Origin: Corbicula japonica
Taxonomy: Eukaryota > Mollusca > Bivalvia > Venerida > Cyrenidae
Direction: 5' to 3'
Length of the DNA stretch: 64,000 bases
Assembly: GCA_038501625.1 (NCBI GenBank)
Contig: JAZAYU010000169.1
Location: 806,001 to 870,000 of the forward strand
Positions 1 to 12,004 of this stretch are shown here, one piece after another. Under the pieces are notes generated by a model. That model was not told the origin of the DNA. It worked only from the letters and a program-made list of their open reading frames with translations, and searched no databases. The position numbers were made by a program, and so were the translations under genes. Position 1 is the first letter of the stretch. The number at the start of each line of letters is the position of its first letter.

Positions 1-318
1 TCGAACGTAAAAAATGTTTGAAAAACCACCTGTCCAAAACGTAACGTAAGTTGTTTTCATGAATAATATACACCTGTATGTTTGTTTACATAAACATGTA
101 GTACAACCTGTGATTACAGATCACCCTGTGATAAATTTACCTCTTAATAATTTTTACGAATATATGCTTTAAATAAGCAATCTTGGAATAACGTTTTTTG
201 TTTTTTCTTTGAATGTATGAACACATTGATGATAATTAAAAAAATAAATCGTTTTATGTATGTTAGTTACGTAAATTTCAGAAAACGCTACAGTCCTTAA
301 ACAGAAATGATACAATAC

Positions 319-457
319 CTTCTTTTGGGAGTGTGGCTGTAGTCAGACCTACACACTGAGCGTGAAACCAGGAGCCATTTTTGCATTTTTGGTTACAACA
401 CTCGACCATCGCCACATCTTTCACATTCTTTTTACAGAAACAGTACTGTGTTGCTGC
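319..457 (-). CDS. PHD zinc-finger exon
   Basis: The acceptor is a T-rich tract ending TTTTTTAG and the donor is GAAG|GTATTG. The 46-codon exon carries the full Cys4-His-Cys3-type spacing of a PHD finger up to WFHAQC, including the Trp two residues before the zinc-binding His (WFH). PHD fingers bind histone tails in known proteins; the ligand here is unknown. The exon starts in phase 0, matching the end of the exon at 1125-785. Confidence 0.75.
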
Positions 458-3400
458 CTAAAAAACACAAGTATATACGATTTTACTTAAATACGATCCA
501 TAAGTTTGTGCCTGCATCGAGTTATATACTGGAAGTTTGCCAATGTAGACATGTATTTTATGATATGTAACATGGATTACGCACAGTCTAAATCTCAGTT
601 TGTTGATGCTAACATGTCTTTGTCCTGATAAATTTCAGACAGAAACAAACTGATATAGGATAATTCCGTGTCTCGCTTTTTTATATGGGAAATTAATAGT
701 ATCATGCGTGTTTGAATCCAGTTCCTTTTCCTATTGAAATTTATTATTTAGTTTATGTTTCACTTAGACAAATTACTCCTTTACCATTTCAGTTTTCTCA
801 CAGCTCTCTTTGTCATATATATGCGGGGTGTATTCAGATGGTATGTGCTGCACCGTTTTAAAAGCTGCTACATACTTCACAAGTATGCGCTGAACCAAGA
901 GGATCAGTCTCTCACGTATCTGGTCTTTCTCTGTGTCTGTTAGAATAAACTTATCAATTCCAATCTCTGTCGCAGGTACAGTGACATCATTATTAAACTG
1001 CGTCGTGCATATCCTGTTTTTTATTGCGTACGCCATGGCCCAGTTTTTATACTTATTGCCGTGATTTCTTGTTTGACGTCGAGCTCTCACTTGTTTCCCT
1101 ACGTTGTCCCAGCAAATAGTGTAACCTGTTAATGCATGTTATATGCGTGAAAATTACAAAAATATACAAAAAAACTAAAAAGGAAATGTACAACATTTGC
1201 ATCAGTGTTTACAAAGTAGAGGCGCCATGCTTCAGTGGTAGAGCGCATGGCCTCGGATCCCTAGGTGACGGGTGCAAATCTCTTAATGAGATGAGATTTA
1301 CATCGGTCATCTAACATTAAGGAATCTTAGGTAATAGAACGTTTATCACTGGCGATGTAAAAATAATGGAGACTTAACAACATTATGCTAAGTTTGCTTC
1401 GTGACGTTCAAAGAATGATTTTTTACGTAACGTAACTGTAAAAAAGCGAACCTTTCGGTACATTAGAATCGCCGTATGAAATTGTTTGATCTCCTTCTTC
1501 ATCCGTTTCCTCAACAATGTCTTCCCATTCGGCATCAGAAGCAGAATTGTCAGAACCCATACTACTACTTCCTGTAGAGGTACCCGGTGACGTAAGAGGT
1601 GATGTTTCAATGAAACTGCCATTGTCGCTTTCTTCTGAGCCATGTATCTCTTCAGAGCCCTCATCAGTGGACGAAGTGTCGGGGAACACATATTTCTAAA
1701 AAAAAATTATTGAAGTTCCATTAATAGACAAAAAGCATTGCGCAGTTTTACACGGTGTTTACTATTTTAAGCAATTAAATATGATGAGATTTAATCAAGT
1801 AAGTACTGAAGTAAGACAAGTTTAAAGAATAATTAAAGATTTGATTTCTTATCTATATGAAAAGTCACAGTACTAAGTACCTGGCATATTCACATTTATT
1901 ATTTGGTTTTGAAATGTTAAGTAGTATGCCTGTAAGTCATGTTTCCAAGACATAAGGTCAGCGTCAAAGGATGCCCTCAAAGTGTCTAGCGTTGAAAGCA
2001 TAGTCCCTTCACTCACACATATGCCCATTCTATTAAACGTGTTGAATAACTGAAATAATAAGGCAAGTATAAGTAAATGAGTTAAATACAATGTTTAAAA
2101 TGGATGGTGTAAAAATGAAAACAAACAGTTTTTCAGGAGTCCAAGAAAGAAATACGCTACTATTTCTATCAAGTTGATAGAAACATTTTGATGAAATATT
2201 GAATACTGACGGAGATAAATTGGTGACAGACTAGCATAATTTCGGTGTAACGACCCGAAGCGAATACTCCACTAATTTGCTAAAGAGTTATTCTTTATAG
2301 CCTTTAGCAAGCTTATAATGCTTGGATTTTCACCTTCAATTTACTAATCGCTATTAATATCAGTGTTGAAAATAAATTACAGATTTCATACCGAACGTTT
2401 ACATCCAGATCTCCACATCTGAACAGCATTCATCTTTTGCAGAAGCGATGCGCGTTTCGGTTTTATCTGACAGGTTATGATGAATAGAATAAGTCCAAGA
2501 ACAGGCATAATAGATTTCTCTGAAGAACCCCTGTAAACACAATTTCATTGTTATGAGTTAAATACAGCGTTGTTATAATACAGGTGCCGTTTCCACTTTT
2601 TTATGATTTCCAAAGAAAAAGAATGACTTAAGAAAAAAAGGCAACATGTACAGTCCACCCCTATAAGAGGTTACCCCCTTTTCAGTGGTCACCCCTCTTA
2701 AGCAGCTATGGCATGCAGCGACCACGGTTATTCTCTCTGTAATGCACCTGTTGGGTATATCATACATACTTCACATCATAACCCTAAAAACCGAACCCCC
2801 TATAAATTGGCACCCCGTTGAAGCTGTCAATTTGACTGTTTACTTTGGCTGGCTGCTCAATAGGGGTGGTACTGTATTTTTATTACAAAGCTTGTTAGTC
2901 ATCCTGTGAAAACGTAGGCATTTTTATGAGGAGTCTAAAAAGGTTGTTAGACCTTTATAAGAAGACGCGTTTAAAAAAAACAAATCATAATTCTTAACAA
3001 CAAAATTTACCTCAAAAGAGCTTCGCTCCTTCGATGAGATGTAGTCATGGCTGATGATAACACATCATAGAGGATTGGGACTTTCACTTTCACCTCATTT
3101 ACAAGTTTTGTGAAATTCATTTCTTGAAAAGACTTCATGCTGACTTTTGACATGTTTGGTAAGTTGCTTGAACGCATTAACTGTTGTAAATCTCTTCTCG
3201 TCTTCTTTGAAAGAACTAAACGGAGAGCCCTCAACGCTGCCCCGGACTTTGTTATGTAATACTTGAAGCCCTGCTTGTAAGGGTAAAGAGCAAAATATCT
3301 TGCACCGGTTGTCAATCTGCGAGCACTTTTCTTCTGTAGATAAACAAACAGAAAATAAATCATTAATGCAAAAGGAGAATTTCTGTAAATGTAAATGCTG

Positions 3401-4095
3401 ATACTTAAAAAGCAGGAATAATTTTATAATATAGCAGTTAAATGTTGGTCATCACCTACAGAGATTCGGGCCTAGCTAGCGTGTACATAAAAGACTCTTT
3501 TAACTGTGTTAAATATGTACCAACTGATTAAGAAACACCCCCCTCCCCACAAAAATAAATAAATAAATAAATAAATTAATTAATTAATTAATAAAAATGA
3601 AATAATAAAAAAACTGAAAAGGTGTTTATTCATAGAATCTTATGACGGCATGTAAACACACTATTAAAGGTCAAACATATGATTTTTAATAATATTTTCA
3701 AAGAGAATAATTTTCAATATATAAACATCTTCAAAATGTCTGCGTGAACTTTATAAGAAGAAACAAAACCTGTGATATTGGCGTGCTGGATGCTACAGCG
3801 ATCCTTTTCACCGGAGTCTGTTATTTTTCGGTTGCTTTCCTTTTCCTATGTAAATACGTGCCCTCGGTTGTTTTGGAGAAAAGTTCCTGCCTTGCCTGGT
3901 GACCTGACGCCGCTGCTTTAAGTAATTTTCACATTCATTACATAAGAATCTATCCTCTTTCTTTGTCTTAGGCGTTATTTCAAATTTTAAAACATCTTGT
4001 AACACAGACTCCGATCTCTTTTCAGATAAAAGAGCTGTTCTTTGGTAACCCTTTTTATATTTTCCAAACTCTTTTTTACAGTTGACACAATTCAT
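319..4095 (-). CDS. PHD-finger protein with partial DUF6589-like region (multi-exon, partial)
   Basis: Read on the minus strand as exons 4095-3812, 3333-3011, 2530-2392, 2049-1881, 1125-785 and 457-319. Exon 1 starts with ATG and has a Cys pair MNCVNCKK and a later CNEC, so a zinc-ribbon-like N-terminus. Exons 2-5 join in matching phase. Exon 4 has FNRMGICVSEGT; exon 5 has YTICWDNVGKQVRAR and later TPHIYDKES, which from memory resemble metazoan DUF6589-type proteins. The last exon is a PHD finger: YCFCKK, MVECCNQKC, then WFHAQCVGL. The last visible donor (CCAAAAGAAG|GTATTG) is phase 1, so the gene continues left of the window or ends unseen. The exon 1 to exon 2 join is uncertain: the best acceptor is in the wrong phase, so a small exon may be missing or a weaker acceptor used. 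The several hundred residues normally following the HIPH-like motif are absent. Nuclear or transposon-derived function is only inferred. Confidence 0.6.
785..1125 (-). CDS. DUF6589-like exon (WDN motif)
   Basis: The acceptor is ATTAACAG and the donor GAAATG|GTAAAG. The exon takes one base from the previous exon (2049-1881) to make Gly, giving MPGYTICWDNVGKQ. It then reads NWAMAYAIKNRI and LILLVQRILVKYVAAF, ending in CEKTEM. This corresponds to the beginning of a DUF6589-type domain. The exon is 341 nt and ends in phase 0. Confidence 0.6.
1219..1285 (+). repeat. tRNA-like SINE head
   Basis: There is an A-box-like stretch (AGTGGTAGAGCGC) and, about 40 bases on, a B-box-like stretch (GGGTGCAAATCTC). 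The stems do not form a complete cloverleaf, so this is probably a tRNA-derived SINE fragment, not a tRNA gene. It lies in an intron of the PHD gene, on the opposite strand. Confidence 0.4.
1423..1697 (-). CDS. Acidic Ser/Thr/Glu-rich possible alternative terminal exon
   Basis: After a strong polypyrimidine acceptor (TTTTTTTTTAG) the frame is open for about 90 codons, rich in S, T, E and D (for example SDNGSFIETS and AEWEDIVEETDEEGD), and ends at a stop after SYVT. It lies between two PHD-gene exons. Its open frame is phase 0, so it cannot follow the 2049-1881 exon (phase 1) without hitting a stop, but it could follow the 2530-2392 exon. It may be an alternative 3' exon giving a short acidic-tailed protein, or chance. 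Confidence 0.35.
3545..3600. repeat. AT-rich simple repeat (AAAT)n/(TTAA)n
   Basis: Roughly eight AAAT units run into TTAA units. This is an intronic microsatellite without coding potential. Confidence 0.8.
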
Positions 4096-4544
4096 CCTGT
4101 AAAAAGTATGTCTACCTTGTCGCGGTACTAGTCATTTCTGTGGAAATGACATCGGTCTGTGTATTGCGGCGGATCAAAGAAGCGCCCCCTTTATTATACC
4201 AGACATTATTTTGGGAAATCGTCTTAGCGCTATGTTATGTAATGTATCAGTGAGAGTCGGTCTTTTCAGTTAACACTTGATTTTGGTAACATTTATAATC
4301 AAAGCACTGAAAGTGCTGAAAGCCAACGGAGCGTAAACATAATCAAAATAAAACAAACCCATAATGTGCAATGTAACAGGAATTCCAGTTTTATTCCAGC
4401 CATTGTAGATATATAATAACTGAACAGAATGAAGAAACTCCATAGAAGACATGTCATATGCTTGCAAAAATGCAGAAACCATCCATAATAGAACTGGCCA
4501 AAATATTAAACAAGAGAGTCCATAGGACCCTGGGTCGCTCAACT

Positions 4545-5160
4545 GTCAACATTTGCTCAATGGTTGCAAGTCAGTGGATGCAAATGCAATTGCCAAAATA
4601 GCTTACTTTGGCTCTTTCAAGGGCCACAACTCTGAAACCAGTTATGGAATCTAGCCAGTTCAAGAAAGGAACCGAGATCTTATAGTTACTCAATTATTGT
4701 ACAAGTCTGATTAAATCCAAATAAGAAATGAAGCTGCTATTGTGCCGGCAAGGTCTAAATAGTTTTTTGGCACTTTCAGGGGCCATAACTCTGGAATTCA
4801 TAATGCAATATGGCAATTTCAAGAAAGGAACCATGATCTAATGGTAATGAAAGTGAATATCAGGCCAAAAATAAGACCACTAGAGTGCAGACAGCTATTA
4901 TTATAACTTGACCTAGTGACCTAGTGTTCAAGGTCACATGACCCAGATTGGAAATTGACCTAGATAAGATTGAGATTAACATTCGGACCAAGCTTGAAGA
5001 AGATCGAACCAAAATTAAGACCGCTAGAGTGTGGACAATCTTTTTCTATACTTTGACCTAGTGACCTAAATTTCATGGTCACATGACCCAGTTTCGAACT
5101 TGACCTAGGTATCAGATGAGCTTAAAAGTAATTTTAGGAGAACTACTGAAATAAATAAAA
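4545..5160. repeat. Dispersed bivalve-type repeat (ggccataactctg / tgacctagtgacc)
   Basis: This is non-coding sequence with the recurring phrases GGGCCATAACTCTGG, CTTGACCTAGTGACC and GGTCACATGACCCAG. Two diverged sub-copies of the last block are seen near 4900-4960 and 5050-5110. Such phrases are common in bivalve genomes, from memory. The short open frame at 4270-4542 on minus lies just upstream and shows no recognisable domain. Confidence 0.6.
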
Positions 5161-5161
5161 A

Positions 5162-7080
5162 CAAGAATGTTGTGTTCCGCGGAACACATGTGTCGCCTGC
5201 ATGGAAAAAGTTGAAATGTGGGCCTATTGTTTAATCATATATAATAAAAAAAATTTATTTAAGTTTATTTCAATACTACACCACTGAACACATGTGTCAT
5301 CTAAAATGCATTTAAAAGGGGAATAACTGAAACCTTAGTTATCATCTTCAAAAATTGGTTTATAAATGCAGATGAGTTATTCAAAGTATTAAGTGAATTG
5401 AACAAGTATTTCCATTTTACAGGCAACACTAAGTTTCATGTTTAAGTTGCATTTGAAAGGGGCATAACTCAAAATATTGAAACTGGAGTTATTGCTCTTG
5501 TCGTCACAGATGGCATTGTTCATGCTGATGATATATTCCAAGTATGAAGTGAATAGGACATGTACTTTCAAAGTTATAGGCAACATTAAGTTTCAGGTGA
5601 AAGTTGCATTGGAAAGGGGCATAACTCATAAAATAGTGAAAGAGGAGTTATCGTTCTTGTCGTCACAGATGGCATTGTTCATGCTGATGATATATTCCAA
5701 GTATAAGGTGAATAGGACAAGTACTTTCAAAGTTATAGGCAACATTAAGTTTCAGGTTAAAGTTGCATTGGAAAGGGGCATAACTCAAAAAATATTGAAA
5801 CTGGAGTTATCATTCTTGTCGTCACAGATGGTTTAAGTGAAAAGGATAAGTTCTTTCAAAGTTATAGGCAACATTAAGTTTCATGTTAAAGTGGTACTTG
5901 AAAGGGGCGTAACTCAAAACATATTGGAACTGGAGTTATCATTCTTGTTGACACAGATGGGGTTGTTTATGCTGATGATATATTTAAAGTATGACGTGAA
6001 TAGGACAAGTACTTTCAAAGTTATAGGCAACATTAAGTTTCATGTTAAAATTACATTTGAAAGGGGAATAACTCATAAAATAGTGAGAGGAGTTATCGTT
6101 CTTGTTGTCACTGATTGCTTTGTTCATGCTGATGATATATTCCAAGTATGAAGTGAATAGGACAAGTACTTTCAAAGTTATAGGCAACATTAAGTTTCAT
6201 GTTAAAGTTGCATTTGAAAGGGGCATAACTCATAAAATAGTGACAGAGGAGTTATCGTTCTTGTTGTCACGGATCGCTGTGTTCATGCTGATGATATATG
6301 CTAAGTATGAAGTGAATAGGACAAGTACTTTCAAAGTTATAGGCCAGATTAAGTTTCATCTTAAAGTTTCATTTGAAAGGGGCGTAACTCATAAAATAGT
6401 GAAAGAGGAGCTATCGTTCTTGTTGTCACGGGTCGCTGTTTCATGCTGATGATATATTCCAAGTATGAAGCGAATAGGACAAGTACTTTTAAAGTTAAAG
6501 GCCACATTAAGTTTCATGTTAAAGTTGCATTTGAAAGGGGCATAACTCATAAAATAGTGACAGAGGAGTTATTGTTCTTGTTGTCACGGATCACTGTGTT
6601 CATGCTGATGATATATTCCAAGTATGAAGTGAATAGGACAAGTACTTTCAAAGTTATAGGCAACATTAAGTTTCATGTTAAAGTTGCATTTGAAAGGGGC
6701 ATAACTCATAAAATAGTGAAAGAGGAGTTATCATTCTTGTTCGCACGGATCACTGTGTTCATGCTGATGATATATTCCAAGAATGAAGTGAATAGGACAA
6801 GTACTTTCAAAGTAAAAGGCCACATTAAGTTTCATGTTAAAGTTGCATTTGAAAGGGGCATAACTCATAAAAAAGTGAAAGAGGAGTTATCGTTCTTGTT
6901 GTCACAGATCGCTGTGTTCATGCTGATGATATATTCCATGTATGAAGTGAATAGGACAAGTACTTTCAAAGTTATAGGCCACATTAAGTTTCATGTTAAA
7001 GCTTGGGGACTACCGGAAGACGCCGAATGACAATAGGATCCCTATGTGTCTACCTGCTACCGCAGGCGACACAACAAGCT
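5162..7080 (-). mobile_element. Rolling-circle-like non-autonomous element with 159-bp tandem core
   Basis: The ends carry a 12-bp subterminal inverted repeat: TGTGTCGCCTGC at 5189-5200 and its reverse complement at 7062-7073. Next to the left end is a perfect 18-bp palindrome at 5171-5188 (TGTGTTCCG/CGGAACACA). Between them lie about ten tandem units of 158-160 bp (5390-7000), one shortened by about 30 bp near 5830. Subterminal inverted repeats plus a terminal palindrome plus central tandem repeats is the layout of non-autonomous Helentron/Helitron2-type elements and recalls the pearl elements of bivalves. By that model the palindrome marks the 3' end, so the element reads on minus. No Rep/helicase is present. 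Confidence 0.6.
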
Positions 7081-8040
7081 AAGTTTGATCAAGCAATATC
7101 AGGATCAAAATGCATCACCGCTGGGTGCCCAGAATGCCTAGCCCTTGGTGGAATGCAACTTAATATTTACACAAGTACCAATTTCGAGTCATTACAAACA
7201 ATGAAATGCATGTTAGGATTTAACAGTAGTTGAACTTGATGATGGATATATAATATTATATTCATGCTTTATAGCAATACATCACAACTTAAAGCAATGC
7301 CAATGCCCAGCTAGAGACACTATCATTATAAATGTCATTTAGTAAATGAAAGAGGCACAACAAATTTTTTGTGACAATCATAGTATGGAAATTGTTGGGT
7401 TAGCAAATTTATATTTATTTCTTATATTATTATCGCTTATTTCTTTTCTTTGTATTTCTCTTGATTATTTCCACTTTCAAAGTAATTACACTGGGACCCT
7501 GTGAAAGGCTATTTGATCTTGGTTTCATGTATAACAATGTGTCACAGGGAGTCAGCATTATGTTAATGTAATCATATTTTAAGGAAGTGTCCAACCTAAT
7601 AAATCAGATAAAGGGGCTCATAATATTCATTTCATTTGCAAGCCCTAAACACCCTTTCCCCACTGTTATCTGTCAACTCTATTTAGACCCTTTTAATGCA
7701 TGCTTGGCATCCATCTGATCTGAATCTACATTCTTTGAATCTTGATCAGAAAGTACATGTACCTAAAAGATCTAAACAAAAACAGACTCTGATCCGCTAA
7801 TATGCAAGTTGATATGGTCTAACCTTGTCACACATGGAATAAAAGCTGTACCCATGTAGGCCCCTTTATACAGACTTATGCATACTAATTTATGTCTACT
7901 AACCAGGAAAGAGTTGACATAAAACATGGAATACTTGTATTTTGCACAGAAAATCCATTTCTAACTATAACCCTTAACTCCACATATGCATCTTAAGTTT
8001 ATGGCATGGGATCACCCTACATGTGCTATTTGATCAGTAT
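7080..8040. other. Intergenic, nothing recognised
   Basis: AT-rich sequence without a convincing exon, tandem array or domain match on either strand. Confidence 0.5.
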
Positions 8041-8580
8041 CTGCACTGTTCAGTTTTAGATTCATAAGGTTATTTCTAAACAAGATGTGACCAGTGTAGA
8101 TCCTGATCAGATGGCACAAATGTTCAGTCTGATCCGGATCTACACTAGATGCACATGTGATAAAAGGCATATATTATATATGGCAGAAAGGGGCTCAAAG
8201 GGACATGATCAATGTGATAAAAGGCATATATTATATATTGCAGAAAGGGGCTCAAAGGGACATGATCAATCATTTTGAGATGTGCCCCTAAGAATGACAT
8301 GAACAATCTTTCTTAATGAATATTATCATCTTCAACTAAAATCTATTTCAGAAATTACTCTACTTCATAATGCGATTTCAGTTACTATACTGAGTTAAAG
8401 AGAGATGTGCAGGATTGATGAATGGAACACATCCGTGCCATCTGATCAGGATCTAAACTGTTTGCTTCTTTATTCATTAGGTTATTTCTGACCAAAATGC
8501 GACCAGTGCAGATCCTGATCAGACGGCATGGATGTGCCGGCTGATCTGGATCTACACTGGTCACACACACGTAAAATGGG
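8040..8580. repeat. Foldback/MITE-like repeats with GATCCTGATCAG core
   Basis: Two related palindromic blocks, near 8083-8150 and 8425-8570, are built from AGATCCTGATCAG and its inverse with CTACACTGG. The second has long inverted arms: ACATCCGTGCCATCTGATCA at about 8428, mirrored near 8510-8535. Between the blocks a 57-bp unit starting TGTGATAAAAGGCATATATT is duplicated in tandem (about 8156-8212 and 8213-8269). Confidence 0.6.
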
Positions 8581-9009
8581 TATATATCAAGGAGAGGGTT
8601 AACACTTTCAATGCCATTTAACTAAAAAGTTATTTCATTAGAAAATATCATTTAGGGACACTTGATGCAGATTCTTGCATTTTGATGCAAGCATATTTGA
8701 TTTTTTTTCACATTTGACACCCGCAAAACACCATTTTGAGTATGGGGTCATTTTGATGTTTTAGAATTTAGAAAAGTGGACAAATTTTGCAAAAATAGTG
8801 ATTAATATTGTGCACATGTTTATTGCATTTTAACCCTTTACTTTTTGACTGAATCCGCTAAAATGAGTTGAAATGAATTTTCAGATTTAGCACATACGTG
8901 TAGAGGAACCCCTGGTTAAGTATTATATTTTCTTTTAAATATGTTTTTTTTTCTTCACAAATTTATCACATCCAATGAGCAAATAACCCCCCAATTCATA
9001 AAAATAATG

Positions 9010-9420
9010 CAAGGGTTTTCAAGAAATTCAAGGAAATCTTACTTCCTGGTTCAAAGTAAAAGTAGAAAGTGAAAGTAGGAAGTAAGTTTTCATTGAATTT
9101 CTTGATAACCCTAACATTATTTTGACGGATTGGCACTAAACATTGTAGACCAGCATATACCTATTTCAGGTATGAGTTGCTTTGGTATATTGTTCATGAA
9201 TTTCAGAGTTCTCATGCAAATGGTTTTTCTTTTGTTTTAGTATGTGCTTGGTAATTAGAACATGAATTAGACTAAACTGAGCTTGCAAACATTTACTACA
9301 TCCATAGCTAAATACATTTATTTACTGAAATCTAGGTGGCAATAAGTATTTCCCCCAAAATTCATTTTTTGAAATTTTAGCCTGTTTTCGCCATTTGCAA
9401 TGTATGCGACCTCTTAAATG
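9010..9420 (+). repeat. Dispersed repeat A (single copy here, three more at 29-30 kb)
   Basis: The sequence from TTTCAAGAAATTCAAGG to CGCCATTTGCAATGTATGCG recurs almost intact at 28974-29345 (inverted), 29625-30003 and 30010-30370. It contains no coding region. It is probably a non-autonomous mobile element of about 400 bp. Confidence 0.7.
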
Positions 9421-9743
9421 AAGCAAAAATAACCCCCCAAAAACTGAAATACTTCTAATCTGCGTTCAAAATATTGCCATTTGACGTCATTGTGATTGTC
9501 TTACACATACGCAGTTTATTTAATTATTATATCGATAATATCACTGTGCCTTTGTTTCTTTTATTGATGAGGTGTTTAACTCTTTATTCGTTGAAAGCTA
9601 TCAATTTAAATGATCTTTAACAACTGATTTTCTATGTTTGCTTTTGGAACTCTTTTCTGACGTCAACCGGAAGCTGTGCTTCGACTTTTTCATTTGAGCG
9701 CACCTGCTGAAAGGTCTGTGATTACTATAGCCGTTGGCTAAAA

Positions 9744-12002
9744 ATGGATGTTGAGAATGAATATGCTTCCATTCAGCCACGATTTGGCTTTGGTTTAAAG
9801 AAAGAACAGAAGGAAATCGTTTCTGCGATTCTAGAGAAAAAAAGATGTATCAGCAGTTTTACCAACAGGATATGGAAAAAGCCTGTGTTATGTTCTTCCG
9901 CCGTTATTGCTTCACAAGGTATTTATCAATTATTTTGTTTTAATACTGCTCAGTTGATTAATGCCATCACCAATGTATTTTAACTTTTTATCGAGCGGAA
10001 TGAAAGTTTTAACAACTTATATTATTCGCTTTCGAGACTCATTCCATCTGGAACCAATCTTAATGAATAATTAGATGCGAGTGCTATGGATAATTTTAAA
10101 ACTTTTGCTTTTTTATTTATAAACATGAAATTCCTGCGTAAAATTATAACTTTATATATCAAACAACATTTGTTTGCTTTGATGTGTTTTAAATCACGAC
10201 GTCGTAATTCATGACAGTTGATGATAGCAAAACGGTACTGAATATTTTTTTTTAAATTGTATTCCAGATGAACAACCAAATTAAACATGTAGCCATTGTT
10301 GTTTCACCATTGCTTAGTTTAATGAAAGATCAAATGGAGGATCTCGACAGACGTTTCAGCATCAAGAGTGTAATGATGGCCCATGGACACAATTTATCCG
10401 TTGAAGGCAAGTATTATAGTTGAACAACACATTTATCCCAAAGTAACATTACAGTCAAACCTGTGTTAAGCAGCCATACAATACAAAAACCAAACTGATT
10501 GTTTAGACAGATTTCTGCTTTATTGTGTTTGTAAATTGTAATAAATTTGTTTTTTATAAACGATGTTTAGTTGCTGAAGTCAGAATTATGCTTGGTAAGT
10601 TTGGGCTGTATTCCCGTTAAAGATATTAATGCACTTGCTATTTTCTCATTTAAACACGTCTTCAATTACTAAATATTCAATTCACTCTGTGTTTATTTTG
10701 CAGAATTGTGTACTCTTGACATATCGCTTCTCTTCACAACCCCCGAGTCTTTGCAGACGAAGTTTGCTAGACAACTCTTGCTGAAAGACAGATTTACAGA
10801 ACGTATTTGTGTTCTTGCATGTGACGAAGCACACTGCGTATCAGACTGGTAAGTATGAACTAATGTTAAGTTAGTTTAGTATACTTGAAATGCAATTCAA
10901 TACATTTTTAATTTTTTTTTTCTAAAAATGTACATTTAAAGACAGGATATGATCGACAAGCTTACATAATGAAATCATTTGTAATATACAAGTACCTATA
11001 ATGTTTTTTAGGGGTGAAGATTTCAGACCAGAGTTTCGCCAGGTTCATTCAAAAATTGTTCATAAGTTAATTTCCAACAGCATTTTTTTTTTCTTCTTCT
11101 TTTTTACGGACGAACAGCTAGTATTATTAATATTTGTTGATTTTTAAGGGAAAACATCTTCATTGGAATTAAGAAGTGTTCCCAGGAATTTGATACAGAG
11201 ATGGAATGGATAGTGAATTACTGTCAATCACAGTCTGACTGGAAGAAGATGGTAATATTTTGCAGGAAAGCGACTCTTTTTAAACTTCATTTTTTATGAA
11301 ACTGTCTGAAAAATATCAGAAAGACTGAAATGTACATAATCTTTGTTTTGTAAACTGTCAATCAGAAATTACGGTCTTTAATCATTAATTTAATTCTTCT
11401 CTTTCAGATCGTATGCATTTGTGTACAACATTTGGTCTTGGCTGGTGGACACTTTAGGAGAAAACGCTTTTAAGGACAAGGTTAAGATGATAGAAAATAG
11501 AAAAATTGAAATGTTTCATAGCTCTACTGATGAAGACAGTAAAGAACGAATCCTCTATGATTTTAAATGTGCAGACAGTACTATAAGAATATTAGTTTGC
11601 ACTGTAGCTTTTGGTATGGGAATCAATATTCCCGACATTGACATCGTAATCCACTGGGGAGCGGCAAAAAGTGTTTTGTCGTACTGGCAGGAAATTGGTC
11701 GGTGTGGACGCTCAGGCAATGCTGCATTGGCATTAATGTACGCTTATCCAAGGTCTATGATGAAAAGTATTACGGATGAAATAATGAAGGACATTTGTAT
11801 CAGTAAGTCTTGCGTTCGAATGAATGTCTTAAAAAACTTGTTAACAAAAAGCATGAGCTCAGACAAATTACCTCGAGCAACGGCCAACTGTGACAAAACT
11901 TGTCATATTTGCACATGTTCATTATGTAACTGTTGCACAAGTTGTGCAGCTGTTTGTGTTTGTACTGGGAAAATGGACGCTAGAGATCGCTTATTGTTTT
12001 AA
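9744..12002 (+). pseudogene. RecQ-family DNA helicase, damaged
   Basis: Exons are 9744-9918, 10268-10406, 10704-10848, 11012-11065, 11149-11265 and 11408-12002, all phase-compatible. Motifs in order: Walker A LPTGYGKSLCYVLPP, motif Ia SPLLSLMKDQ, DEAH box DEAHCVSDWGEDFRPEFR, then ENIFIGIKK, VIFCR, motif [14 protein letters not shown], motif [12 protein letters not shown], and a Cys-rich tail ([13 protein letters not shown]). RecQ enzymes unwind DNA 3' to 5'. Damage: the Walker A is one frame off the ATG, across an A7 run (about 9837-9843) where six As would keep the frame. The motif III (TAT) segment expected between FRPEFR and ENIFIG is missing. The donor after VIFCR reads CAG|GA instead of CAG|GT. 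Intron 2 uses a GC donor, which is tolerated. RQC and HRDC domains are absent. It is a decayed or truncated copy unless the lesions are assembly errors. Confidence 0.85.
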
Positions 12003-12004
12003 AA

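Noticed and set aside
1383..1699. Alternative-frame ORFs on both strands over the acidic exon
   Set aside because: Shadows of the S/T/E-rich frame; no splice or domain support.
5477..7030. Long repetitive plus-strand open frames (repeats of about 53 residues)
   Set aside because: The frames exist because the 159-bp unit is divisible by three and stop-free in that frame. They sit inside a non-autonomous element and are broken by units of 158 and 128-130 bp.
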